Made by a program: the position numbers and the translations under genes. Of a DNA stretch of 64,000 bases, positions 32,848 to 42,863 are shown piece by piece. The notes beneath the pieces are model-generated. The model made no database searches. It was not told the origin of the DNA and was given only the letters and a program-made list of their open reading frames with translations. The stretch is from positions 147,234 to 211,233 of the forward strand of contig VCJN01001388.1 of NCBI GenBank assembly GCA_006384855.1, written 5' to 3'. Every line of letters starts with the position of its first letter. Position 1 is the stretch's first letter. Origin of the DNA: Tetraselmis striata (taxonomy: Eukaryota; Chlorophyta; Chlorodendrophyceae; Chlorodendrales; Chlorodendraceae).

Positions 32848-32995
32848 CAGGTATATAGATCTAGGTATACGAATATGTAAAATGAATACAATGTAATGAA
32901 TATAAATACAAATATGAGTATCAATATAAATATGATTATAATTATATTCTATGTATATATGTATATTCGTAGTGTACCTAGATCTATATACCTAC
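32848..32995. repeat. inverted repeat with AT-rich loop
   Basis: GTATATAGATCTAGGTATACG at about 32850 pairs with a near-exact inverse ending at about 32992, with a loop of roughly 85 nt of A/T-rich sequence. It lies at the left edge of an AT-rich island (32880-33180). Confidence 0.75.
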
Positions 32996-33008
32996 TTTTG
33001 TTATATAG

Positions 33009-33009
<1 letters not shown>

Positions 33010-33034
<25 letters not shown>
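33010..33034 (+). repeat. (AC)n microsatellite
   Basis: About 12 AC dinucleotides followed by AT-rich ATACAT repeats to about 33080. Confidence 0.9.
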
Positions 33035-33039
<5 letters not shown>

Positions 33040-33627
33040 AATAAATATAATACATACATACATATATATATACATACAATGTATAATACTACCATATATT
33101 ATGTACGTAATGTATATCATAATAACTATAGTTACATATAATATAAATAATTCCATAATCACATATATGTCGTAGTGTAGTTGAAGAAAAGGATAAAGTG
33201 GGGATGCTGCCATAAACATGATTGTTGGGAAAGTTCGCAGGCAACAAGAGACGAAAGGGCAATATGACCGACTGGCTGCCCCGCTTATATATCGTCCGGT
33301 CGGCCGTGCGGTGCGCGCATACTGCCGCACGCAATGGCTATTATAGTACAGTAGTACTAGCGCAGCGACAGCAGTATCCTGGGCGCCCGCCAGGCGCGCG
33401 CGCCGCTACATGGCGGCGCGGGCGCTGCGGCAGGCTGCACACTTCCTTTAACCTCACCGCATCCTCCTGCCCCTCCCAAACGGCTGCCCCTCGTCAGGGG
33501 CCCACGCCCGTGCCCTGCACCCGGGCTATAACAGCTTATGATGCCCTCCTAGCCTCACAGCGTCGCTTCCCGCTATGTGCTCCGTCTCGTTGCGCCGCGC
33601 CCGCCTGCACGGCGCGCCTTCCTGGCC

Positions 33628-34083
33628 ATGTCGGCGCCCGGTTTTTCCGTGAGTAAACGTATGTCCGACAGCCCGCCCCCGCCGCCGCCAGGCGCAGGCG
33701 GATCCTCCGACCAGTGGCCCGCACTCGGTCAATCCTTTGGCCTCCTATCCCCTGCCTCCTGGGGACAAGTCAGCTCTGCAGCGGCCCAACACGCCGTGTA
33801 GATTCAGCAAGCTGCCTCAGCCGAACCGATGTCTCAGCTGCTCGCGCTGATGCGAGACACCGCGCACGAAGCTGCCACGGCCGCCGCCCGCGCGGTTCTG
33901 CAGGCACATGACCTGCCCCGGCGCTCTCTCCAGCACAAAACGGCGCAGCCGGAGCCCGCGCCTCCGCCGCCTGCCGCCCCCGTGCAGCCGGAGCCAGTGC
34001 CTCCGCCGCCAGCCGCCCCTGCTACGCCGCCGCCGCCACCCGCGCAGCCGGAGCCCGTGCCTCCGCCACCCACGCCCGCGTAG
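33628..34083 (+). pseudogene. gag-like proline-rich ORF
   Basis: ATG 33628. One in-frame stop at 33799 splits it. The second part has an Ala-rich helix (L-L-A-L-M-R-D-T-A-H-E) and then a repeated Q-P-E-P-V-P-P-P-P-A-A-P unit. The DNA unit behind it repeats through 33940-34215, beyond the stop at 34081, so the minisatellite has varied in length. The gag assignment rests on position between the terminal repeats. Confidence 0.45.
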
Positions 34084-34289
34084 CCGGAGCCGGAGCCCGT
34101 ATCTGCCGCCTACATATCAGCGCCCGCCGCTATCCTGCACGCCGCCACCCGCGCAGCTAGAGCCCGTGCCTCCGCCGCCGGCCGCCCCCGCGCATCCGGA
34201 GCCCGTACCTGCCGCCACCACCTTAGCACCTGCCGCTATCCCGCCCCCCGCCATCTCGCCAGCGCCAGCGCCACCGACAAGGCCCCGCT

Positions 34290-34690
34290 CTCCCGAGAGG
34301 ACTATAAACCGTATCGGTGCTGGTTCCCTGGGCTATGTGTACTTCCTCACGATGTGCACCGGACCGGACCTCGCCTTTCCTATCAGTATGCTCAGAAGGG
34401 TTCAATCTGCCCCGCAGAAGATTCAAGCAGCTCAAGCGAGTGCTCCGCCGCTCTCTTAAAGGCACCCCTGGCCTATGCATCACCTACGGAGCCACTGAAC
34501 CCGGGGGGGGGGGGGGGGGGGGGGGGGCTCGCCTCGTAGTCTCCTCAGACTCCGACTAGGCAACTGACACAAGCAACCGGCGCTCTCAGTCCGGTGACAT
34601 CAGCATGCTCAATGGTGGCGCCATTGGGTGGGCTCATCAAACCCGTGCCAGAACCTACTCACACCATGCTGCTTAGACAAGCATGGGCAC
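34290..34690 (+). pseudogene. copia-type RNase H remnant interrupted by a G tract
   Basis: G-S-L-G-Y-V-Y-F-L-T-M-C-T-x-P-D-L-A-F-P-I, then L-K-R-V-L-R and G-T-P-G-L-C-I-T-Y-G-A, then S-D-S-D-W-A-x-D-T and S-M-L-N-G-G-A-I-G-W-A match the C-terminal end of Ty1/copia polyproteins. Frame changes occur and 26 G (34502-34527) sit between the two halves. Confidence 0.75.
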
Positions 34691-34831
34691 TAGTCAACTG
34701 TATGACCGGCCTATGCTTGAGAGGGGCTATTATATTACAGTAGTACTAGCGCGGCGACAGCAGTATCCTGGGCGCCCGCCAGGCGCGCGCGCCGCTACAT
34801 GGCGGTGCGGGCGTTGCGGCAGGCTGCACAC

Positions 34832-35184
34832 GCGTGACGATTACTAGACCATATTTAAGTCATACCATACTATAAGTCAACATCAATACTGCAACACATA
34901 CTGCGCAACGCGTCGCGCGTCGCGCGTCCGGGATACAAGGCTATCATCCCTCGTACGGCTTCGCGCGCATAATCACTGAAATACTTCAAAGTACTAAGAC
35001 CAGCTATGGCATCGTGACGTCTTGGCTTGGCTTGTATCTTGGTAGTCCTTGGTGACTGCATGACATACCGGTACCGGCTGGCACCGAATGCATCCGCACG
35101 CTAGTCGCCCTTGGCGTTACATGTCGTGGCTGAGCAACCACCACGGTGGTGCCAATGGCATCTTGGGAGGGAACGGGTACCGGT
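34832..35184. other. no supported gene
   Basis: About 350 bp between the copia-like derivative and the LINE remnant. Nothing was identified. Confidence 0.35.
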
Positions 35185-37710
35185 TGTAAATGAGTATAGG
35201 TATTTGGGTACAGTCATTATCTCGGATTTAGGTATGCGACACATATATTAGACGACCGAGTTAAGAAGTGTAAAAAAGCCATGGAGGCGCTCGATTCGGT
35301 ATATTGTCGGGACTACATAATTCATATTAATGTGCGTGTGTTTGTCTTTAAAACATGTGTACTTCTGGTTCTAACTTACGGGTAGTGAAGTATGGGGTAT
35401 GGATAGAACTAGCGGCGCAAATAAATTACAAACCGTACTCAATAATTGCTTGCGGTGCATTATTGGAGGTGGTTAAAAACTCCCCTCAGGTGGCCACTGC
35501 ACCGATGATGCGGGAATCGGATATTGCGCCCATAGAGGCTACGGCCGCTGCGGCACGGGCTCGGGCATTCATGTAAAGCATCCGACTTGAATACATATAC
35601 ACCCATTTAATAGATCAACCAAGTCGGGCGAGCTCTTAACACGTGGACGTCGGAGACTGTGGGGTGGTTAGATCGACAAGGTAGGGCGAACGTTGGGCTA
35701 GCTGAAGGGGCGCACCTTCCATTTGAGTGGAGGTCACTAGCCGCGCGCGATGCCGCTAAACTACATCAGCCCACAAGTCTCTGCATATTTTTATGGGCAT
35801 GATTTCAGTTTGGTCGCTTCTAGTCGGTAATCCCACACATAGTCTACGCCGTTGCAGCCATTGCGAGGATAATCAGGAAAAGAGCGTGCACATGGTGTGC
35901 TAGGGCCAATGCGACGGCGCGCATGGCACGCACGTCGCATGTTAAGCGGTACTACCAGTGTAACAAGTGTTGCACGGCCGGGCTATGAACGGTTTGACCG
36001 CACGGCACGCCGACATTTAGACATAAAGAAACGTGTTTTTCTCCCATGGTCGCCGAAATACATGTGTTGGCCACCTACCCCATGCCGCGCGGCGCATGAT
36101 TTGAAGTCTATGGTCAGCTACCGGGCTGCATGCGACATTCGCAAAGTGGCTGTTCGCCCTGCAAGAAGCAGTAATATTGCAGTCACGTTTTAATTCATAA
36201 CATTTCGGCGGTTTATCAGATCGGGCTGAAAATAGTGCGATGGAAAACCCGTAACCTGCGCTTACCAACGCATATATGTTGAGCCCAATGTGATAAAACG
36301 CCGAGATGTTATGGCATGTCAAAGCTACTCCCCTGATATGGTATCCCAGCCAACACACTCACTGTGGGTGGGGCCGCATGATGGGGGCATGTAATGTGCC
36401 TTTCCATGCAAGCTCCCAGGCGCGAGGACCCCTTGGATAAATTTTCACGCCGCGCGGACCCCGTCACTGTTTTGGCTTTTCCCCTTGGATGATTGGTGAC
36501 ATGTGTGACAACATGCGTGCATACCCGTGCAGCAGTGGCGATATTGTTGTCGAGGGGGCCAGCCCGCGCTTAGCCTACGTTGCGGGCGGTATAAGCATGC
36601 GCCTATGGAATGGAAGGTACTTTATGTGTGCTACTTTCAAGTAGCGAGGCGCGGCCAACGGCGCGTATCTTGCAGCTTGGAAATTTGTGGGATGATTGAC
36701 CCCATCACGACCACGGGATTACAGGCACACTCTCATGGAAATGCCATGCACGGTAGCGTGCATGGATTGGGCTCAAGCTCGGTCGTCTTACAACGGATGC
36801 ATGCGTCCACCCACCACCGGCAGCGCGCGGGCATATGCGACGGATGGCAGCTACGCCGCCAACAAGTTGCTCCCTATTCATCGCCCGTTTTTCTGTGGTT
36901 TTAGCTATGTGCCAAACAATGCCATAGCCGAAGAACGTTTTTAAAAGTGCGATAATCGGGAGAAACGGCTGCCTCCTTGGCGTAGGATAGGAGGCTTACA
37001 TACACTGGATTGCGAGGCTCCATGGCCCCGTGGCCCCATGGCTTGGGCACCAAGGCGAGGATACGCGCGGATTTCTATATGCAAAGACTTATGTAGACTG
37101 GTGTCGTAAAGGCATCGGTGTGGGCGCGTTACGAATCGCCGGCATCGTTAGCACGCACTAAAACCTGGGCGGGTATATATGTCTAAGCGTCTTATGCGTC
37201 AAACCCGCCACATTACGGTGTGGGTGTCCCCGCGGGGGTTGTGGCCGGGCTGCACATTATGATACCATTACGCACCGAGTATTTCCCACTGCCCGCCGAT
37301 TGGCTCGGATTCATGCCATGCCTGAGCGGTTCCTTGAACACTGCCATGCATGTGGCGGAGGCGAATCTGAGACTATCGAACATATGCCCACGGTGGAGTG
37401 CCCACGGTGGGGGTATCACCGTCATAATTTGGGGTTGTTTGTTCCGGAATTCAGGGATTTTATTAGTAGTCAGGTTCTTGCGTCAACACCTAAGGACTTA
37501 ACTGCCTTTACTTTGGGAGGGGTCACTTCCTCCCTTCACGGCGCCCCAGATTGTACTGGGAATGGGAATTTTTTCCAGCTATGGCGTCGGCCCCTCCCTC
37601 ACATTGCCTTTTTTGTTGCACATGTGTCGCACTCCCGAAATGATTTGCTCCGTGGGATAAGGCTTGCCCCAACTCACATTACGCGAATGGGCCGACGCCC
37701 AAACAGGTAG
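35185..37710 (+). pseudogene. LINE ORF2 C-terminal half, decayed
   Basis: 35190-35460 across frames gives R-Y-L-G-T-V-I (thumb motif E), L-D-D-R-V-K-K-C and G-S-E-V-W-G-M-D-R. 35470-35575 gives M-M-R-E-S-D-I-A-P-I-E-A-T. At 37270-37420, C-H-A-C-G-G-G-E-S-E-T-I-E-H-M-P-T-V-E-C is the zinc knuckle (C-x2-C, H, C) usual at the end of such ORFs. The last open stretch ends at 37710. The 36.0-36.9 kb part is heavily decayed. Frameshifts are many. It may belong to the same insertion as 30222-30610, which stops just before the missing catalytic motif. Confidence 0.7.
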
Positions 37711-37972
37711 GGCGAACCTTTTGTGGTCCGTGCCGGCGGGTATTTTGATAGCAATATTTTAGACGGTGATCCAACAGTGTTGGAAATTCCGCCACTGGCC
37801 TCCAATTAGTCTTGCACAATACTTCTGCAATTTGCTTGTTGAGTTGTTGACTATAACAGAGCGTCGCCTACCCCTAGGGCTATCCGTAATTGGATCGCTG
37901 CCTAAACGACCGTCATAGAGACGCTGCAAGGGTTTCACTAGTGTCAATCATGTCCCGGGGGCGAAAAAAACA
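37672..37972 (+). mobile_element. LINE 3' untranslated end, copy 2
   Basis: Follows the ORF remnant directly and ends GGGGGCGAAAAAAAC. The same terminus appears at 30186 and 54142, which defines the family's 3' end. Confidence 0.85.
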
Positions 37973-38299
37973 CGCATATGTGCGTGTTCCTTGTAGCTGG
38001 TAGGCTTTTTTCTGTGTTAGTGCCGGTCAAATCGGTCCATGTATCAACGTGACCTTATCTGCAAAAAAAAAGTTCCCGCTCCTGTACCGCGTTACCTTTC
38101 GATGGTACCGTACAATGACGCCGATGCCGTGCGGTGTGCGTATATTTATGGGAAGCAGCGTGGCGGTCGTGACCTACGTAGTAAAACAGCAGTCTATGCA
38201 GTGAGATTGTATCCGGGACATCCTTCATAGCACTTGAAACAGTACTGCCATACATATCAGTGCGGGACTACTACTGACGGGCGGCGTAGGGTGTATGGA

Positions 38300-38426
38300 G
38301 ATATCAAGCTCGAAAAGGGTGCTGCCGATCGGACTTGGATGTCATCATCCGATATTGTAGAGCTTGAATACCCGTCTGAACCGGGCCGAGGACCACACCA
38401 CATGACTGTACGAGGTACTGTCCCAA
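38300..38426 (+). repeat. 125-bp direct repeat, copy 1
   Basis: Nearly identical to 38704-38826: one 3-nt length difference and one or two substitutions. The pair is about 400 bp apart with a tRNA-like segment between. Confidence 0.9.
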
Positions 38427-38634
38427 CACCCCTCTTGGTTCCGAGGAGAGGGAGGACAGGGAAGTCTGGGTAGAGATCCTAGGACATGAGCCAAAGAAGC
38501 CGGAAACATCCGCGCTTGAGCCTTGATGTAGGAGAATTTATGGGATTTGATAATCGCGTCACCGGAAGCTGCGAATCGGTCTTACACCGGATATAGCGGA
38601 AGAAGGGGAACCCATGAAATCTTGAAATGCTTCA

Positions 38635-38690
38635 AGCGGGAGTCGAACCCGGGTCTGTTGTCATACAGGCTCGCCACCTAAGCTCCGAAA
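38635..38690 (-). ncRNA. tRNA-like segment, probably a SINE head
   Basis: On the minus strand CCCGGGTTCGACTCC is a good T-arm/box B, with a TTAGGTGGCGAG word upstream in the place of box A. The acceptor arm does not pair, so a functional tRNA is unlikely. Confidence 0.4.
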
Positions 38691-38703
38691 CCATATTGAG
38701 ATA

Positions 38704-38826
38704 TATATCAAGCTCGAAAAGGGTGCCGATCGGACTTGGATGTCATCATCCGATATTGTAGAGCTTGAATACCCGTCTGAACCGGGCCGAGGACCACACC
38801 ACAGGACTGTACGAGGTACTGTCCCA
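38704..38826 (+). repeat. 125-bp direct repeat, copy 2
   Basis: Partner of 38300-38426. Ends at GAGGTACTGTCCCAA in both. Confidence 0.9.
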
Positions 38827-38829
38827 ATA

Positions 38830-39685
38830 GGGTGAATGTATACGATGTACGAGATAGACTGTGCCAGTACATCTGGACGGGAAGCCCTTATTGGCGCGGC
38901 CACATTGCATTTCCATGCGGCCGCGCTCCGCGGCTCGGCACGCATGAGACAACAAACAAATTAGCGCTTAGGGGCATAAATAATAGCGTCATGGTATTCA
39001 CTATTGGTGTTGCGCCTCCTGATGGCGTTCGGCGGGTGCCGATGCACCGACACAAGACCACCCCTCTCATAAGGCTCAATTTGAGCTCGAAGGCCAAATA
39101 GAAAAAAACATTTCTTTAAGTTCCGCCATGACATTCGACCGCTAGCAAGCACACGGGTTCTCATTATTCGCCGCATACTTATTATTATTAGTGCGTAGGT
39201 GGCGAACATATATTTCTCAGCGGCGGTGCCTGGTCGTACTTTGCCAACCTTCTAGCGTTTTTTTCAGTGCGCTGTCATTCTATTTTGATGCTATTTCTAC
39301 CGGAGGTCTATTCTCCTATTTTGTTATATTGCTTATATTGAGCTCCGTCATAATAGGTTGGTTGGACGCGCGGTGGGAATTATTCGGTCATGTATATAGC
39401 ACAATTCATTACACAATACAACAATTGTAGTTGCGAACCCTTATTGCTAACGCTTATTAATTAACTGCTCCATGTATTAATCATTGCCAATATTATGTAT
39501 GCGCGTCGCGGGTTGAATGACGCGTTTGGTGATTACATGTGCTAGTTGCAACATTCAAGAAGTCCATACAGAAATCCAGAAGGAAATTCAGCTATGGGCC
39601 ACCAGAGGCGGGAACCGCCATGGCAGCCACTGACCAGGCATCGCCAGCCGCCAGCCGCCGCTCCACGCAGTAGGGACGCTCTCCC
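38830..39685. other. no supported gene
   Basis: AT-richer toward 39250-39500. Short ORFs lack any family or splice context. Confidence 0.35.
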
Positions 39686-39688
39686 CAG

Positions 39689-39794
39689 CACACAATCCCG
39701 GACCACTCCAATAGCGGCAGTAGGCCGAATGTGAGGTGGAGGCGCCGAGAGGAAAGGGGCTTCGAAGAAGTCTCGCAACAAGGAGCGGAAGTGT

Positions 39795-39837
<43 letters not shown>

Positions 39838-39940
39838 CAACCCAGCATGGGGCGCCACGAGCGGGTACCCGGCGCGGGCCTCCGAGCGCCAGATCTGCCG
39901 CCAGCTCATCGGTCGCATCCACTTCCGCCGGAAGTAGAAC

Positions 39941-39983
<43 letters not shown>

Positions 39984-40050
39984 CACAACATCCCGGGCCA
40001 CTCCAATCGCGGCACTAGGCCGAATGTGAGGTGGAGGCGCCGACAGGACC
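39689..40050. repeat. G41 / C40 pair between 67-bp direct repeats
   Basis: 39689-39755 and 39983-40050 are direct copies (sharing CGAATGTGAGGTGGAGGCGCCGA). Between them lie 41 consecutive G (39795-39835), 106 bp of ordinary sequence and 40 consecutive C (39942-39981). The two tracts are complementary and can form a 40-bp stem. The poly-Pro ORFs on the minus strand are a by-product. Confidence 0.95.
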
Positions 40051-40784
40051 GGAAGGGAGAGGGTGCTCAACGAACAACGAACGAGAAGTTGACCGGACCA
40101 GCAACGACGGACCAGACGCCGGTGTCCAGCTCGCACTGCTCCTCCACGGCAGTGACAGCACGGGCGGGTCCAAGGCTTCCAAGGTCCCAACCGTGCACGA
40201 GCCCCGCCCCTATCCCCATCCGGGGTTGGAGGCGGACGGAGGGCTCGAGATTCAGAGGGCCGAGGACGGTCGTCGGGTCCACCCAGGCAGCGGGTGGGTG
40301 GAGGTGGAGGTAAGTTGACGCGTTTGGTCATACCATGAAAGGATGGCCGATAAATACGTAGTGAAGTATTTAAAATCCACGCACGGCATTCCGGGGCGGC
40401 CTTACCGTGCGCGTCGTGTGTGTACGAGATATACTGCCATAATTACTGCAGCACATTTTGATTAAATAAAATAAAAAGCGGCACGCAAGGTAGCCCGTAA
40501 AATCCAGTAAAATCCTCTCAGATGCCGCCATTTTCAGGTAGCAAAATCGTCCAAGAAGTAGCCGTTTTTCGATCTGTCGTACAGTTTTCGCCGGTCCTCC
40601 CGTTTTAATCCCCAGATGCACCGCATAACGTACTACCTGAGGTAATAGTACTTAAAGCAAAATGGGAGGGGGTCGCCGGCGGCAGATTTTACCCGACACA
40701 AATGTCCCCCCCCCCCCCCCGCCTAGTAATTCGACGATGCTGGAGAGGTCTACCGTGGCGGATTCATGTGTTCGTACTCAAAAT
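40051..40784. other. no supported gene
   Basis: A 95-codon plus frame (40026-40313) has no family. A C run lies at 40707-40720. The remainder is AT-rich. Confidence 0.35.
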
Positions 40785-41023
40785 TTATGTTAAGTTCGCC
40801 CCGGGACGTCGGCCGAAGCCGCCCCAGCACTTGACCTCGTGCGCCAACTGCAGTCGTAGGTCTGGCATAGCCCGTAGACCATTGCCTCATTCGAACCCCG
40901 AAGGGCTAATGCATCAACTGGGTAAACCCGGGACATGCCGGGCCGAAATACATCGGCCAGGAATCGAACCCGGGTCTCTCGCATACAAGACGACCGCTCA
41001 ATAGAGCGGCTAAGGGGTGTACC
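40785..41023 (-). mobile_element. tRNA-derived SINE, copy 2, with the fullest tRNA head
   Basis: On the minus strand the head reads TTAGCCGCTCTATTGAGCGG, then CTTGTAT GCGAG around a would-be TGT anticodon, then CCCGGGTTCGATTCCTGG. This is a tRNA-Thr(TGT)-like layout with a conserved T-arm and imperfect D and anticodon stems. The body matches copy 1 at 28079-28290 at over 95%. The 3' end is at the low-coordinate side (GGGGCGAACTTAAC). Confidence 0.8.
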
Positions 41024-41035
41024 TTAACTATTTTT

Positions 41036-41781
41036 ACATCAGGGCTTTAACATATGCGCACTACAAACAGAACTAACAACAACTATGAAGGGTTGCCAGC
41101 AAAAGGGAGACATAATCCTGAAACCAAAGTCGAGCAATAGGCCAGGGAGCCAAGAACCAAGGGAGAGCCCAGGGAACCACGTAGTCGCCAAGCTGCCACG
41201 AACCAAAGGGGCCACCACCCCGGGGTAGGCCATCAGCCGCGGCGAAGACACTTGCAGCCAATGACCCGGGTCATAGCAACACATGCCGACGAGCGACGCG
41301 ACGCAGGCGCAGGAGCACCATCACGTACTGCTCGCGCGGCCACGACCCCACCAAGAACCTCATCTGCATGTACCATGTTGATGAGCAAGGAGAAACGGCG
41401 GCGCCACTCAGACGAGAGGTGGCCGATTTTTAGGCCAGTGGGTGTGTGGCTAGCTTTCGCGAGCTCCACCAAGAAGGCCTCAGCGTGCGGGGCCAACGAG
41501 CCGAACTCGGAAACGGCGAAAGGAACAAAGCGAAGCATGCCGGCGGCGTTTCGGACACCCTCGTCATACTTCTGGATTTTGTGGCGCTATGCAGCCCGCA
41601 ATGCAGTCGTTGGATCCGAGCTTGACACGCCGAGGCTAGGGGCAATGGTGGTATCGACAGCAACCGTGTTCCCATACCCAAAAAGCCCAACATCGGCCGG
41701 CCGGCCGTTGCTGCCCTTCGGAAGAGAAACATGCACCGCCCAAGCTGAAGGAGATGTACGTTGTATTGCATAGACTGCCAA
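41036..41781 (-). pseudogene. LINE family 2, C-terminal coding end and 3' end, 5'-truncated
   Basis: Minus strand. V-G-L-F-G-Y-G-N-T-V-A-V-D then L-R-A-A precedes a stop and a frame change. Sense continues as V-R-N-A-A-G-M-L-R-F-V-P-F-A-V-S-E-F-G, L-V-E-L-A-K-A-S-H-T and S-E-W-R-R-R-F-S-L-L-I. The pattern F-x-P-F-A-V-E-x-x-G followed by W-R-R-x-x-S is typical of the extreme C-terminus of plant and algal non-LTR polyproteins. The 3' region ends GATGTAAAAA near 41036 and recurs at 42276-42560. Confidence 0.7.
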
Positions 41782-42275
41782 AAGAGCTTATTCGCGGTGA
41801 CTAGTAGTCGCTACTACGAGGAAAGCGCGATATCGGCATTTTTGGAACGCCGTGATCGTAATTGTTGCCAGTAAGATTAACGTTATCTTATCGTGGTGCA
41901 TCGGTCCGCGTTCCTGTATCGCTATCTAATTTCAAACAATGCACGTATACTTATCCGGAATAAATATTGGCAGTATGAACTCAAACTATGTACTCTGTGC
42001 TTTCCGAAATTAATTCGCAATACGGTTACTAGGAAGAAGATGTACCGTCATATTTTTCTTTCAAAATAATCCAAACTATCAACATATGTCCTACTCTACT
42101 TTACTCTATTCTATCTTATAATAATTGCCTAACTTCCATCCTGATAGACTGTTTACTCAGCGCCGGCACCCGTGCGCATGAACGGCAGCTTGTTCCGACA
42201 TGTGATGACTTAGTCTGCTGAACACGTGACCAAGGCAGCAAGTGCATGATGCAGCATCATAACTTACAGGGGTTT
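41782..42275. other. AT-rich spacer between two LINE ends
   Basis: About 490 bp of AT-rich sequence with no gene. Confidence 0.5.
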
Positions 42276-42560
42276 TTACATCAGTGCTTTAACATATGCG
42301 CACTACAAACAGAACTAAAAGCAACTCTGAAAGGTTGTCAGCAAAAGAGAGACATAAGCCTGAAACCAAGGTCAAGCAGGAGGCCAGGGAGCCAAGAAAC
42401 AAGGAAGCGCCAAGGGAACCACGAAGTCGCCAAGCTGCCAGGAACCAAAGGGTCAAGGGAAGCACTGCAGCCAAAGAACGACCAGAGAGACCAAAAGGGG
42501 AACATGAAACCAATGGGGATGACCGCCCCGGGGTAGGCCATCAGCCGCGGCGAGAATGCT
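42276..42560 (-). mobile_element. LINE family 2, 3' end only
   Basis: Collinear with 41036-41270. Both share TTAACATATGCGCACTACAA, AGGCCAGGGAGCCAAG and CCCCGGGGTAGGCCATCAGC. Extra sequence at about 42450-42520 indicates indels between copies. The terminus GATGTAAAAA is shared. Confidence 0.8.
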
Positions 42561-42863
42561 TGCAGCCAGTCAGCATCAATACTTACAGGTTTCGTGATTC
42601 CTGCCCTTCAACCCGCAGCAGTATTCGGACCCAGCGCAAACTGCCAGGCAATATTCTCTATGTACAAAGCGAGCCTGGTATGCTAATGATCGTCGCCCCA
42701 TTGCAGCCCCCTCATCCACCAGTACGGTTCATGGCCTTGGTGGATGCCCATCATGGCCGAGCATCATAGCTGGCGCCGCAAGCCTGATCTAGGCATCCAG
42801 TGGACCGTTCTAATAGAGGGCGAAATCCGCCGGTAGACGCGCACCGTCAGCGTCGTCCATCGC

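Larger units (their letters stand above)
33336..34831 (+). mobile_element. shrunken Ty1/copia-like element with 107-bp terminal repeats
   Basis: Direct repeats at 33336-33442 and 34725-34831 (about 95% identical; TATT-A-TAGTACAGTAGTACTAGCG near the start). GAGAGGGG right before the second repeat suits a polypurine tract. The interior keeps a gag-like proline-rich ORF and the end of an RNase H domain but lacks protease, integrase and most of the reverse transcriptase. No matching 5-bp flank is evident, and the repeats do not begin with TG, so the precise ends are unsure. A TRIM-like internal-deletion derivative is the likely reading. Confidence 0.65.

Noticed and set aside
39542-40015. Long ORFs with poly-Pro or poly-Gly runs (also at 9215-9502, 15975-16395, 49884-50441, 50246-50638)
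   Set aside because: They exist only because G/C homopolymers translate as Gly, Pro or Ala without stops; no flanking domain or splice support.
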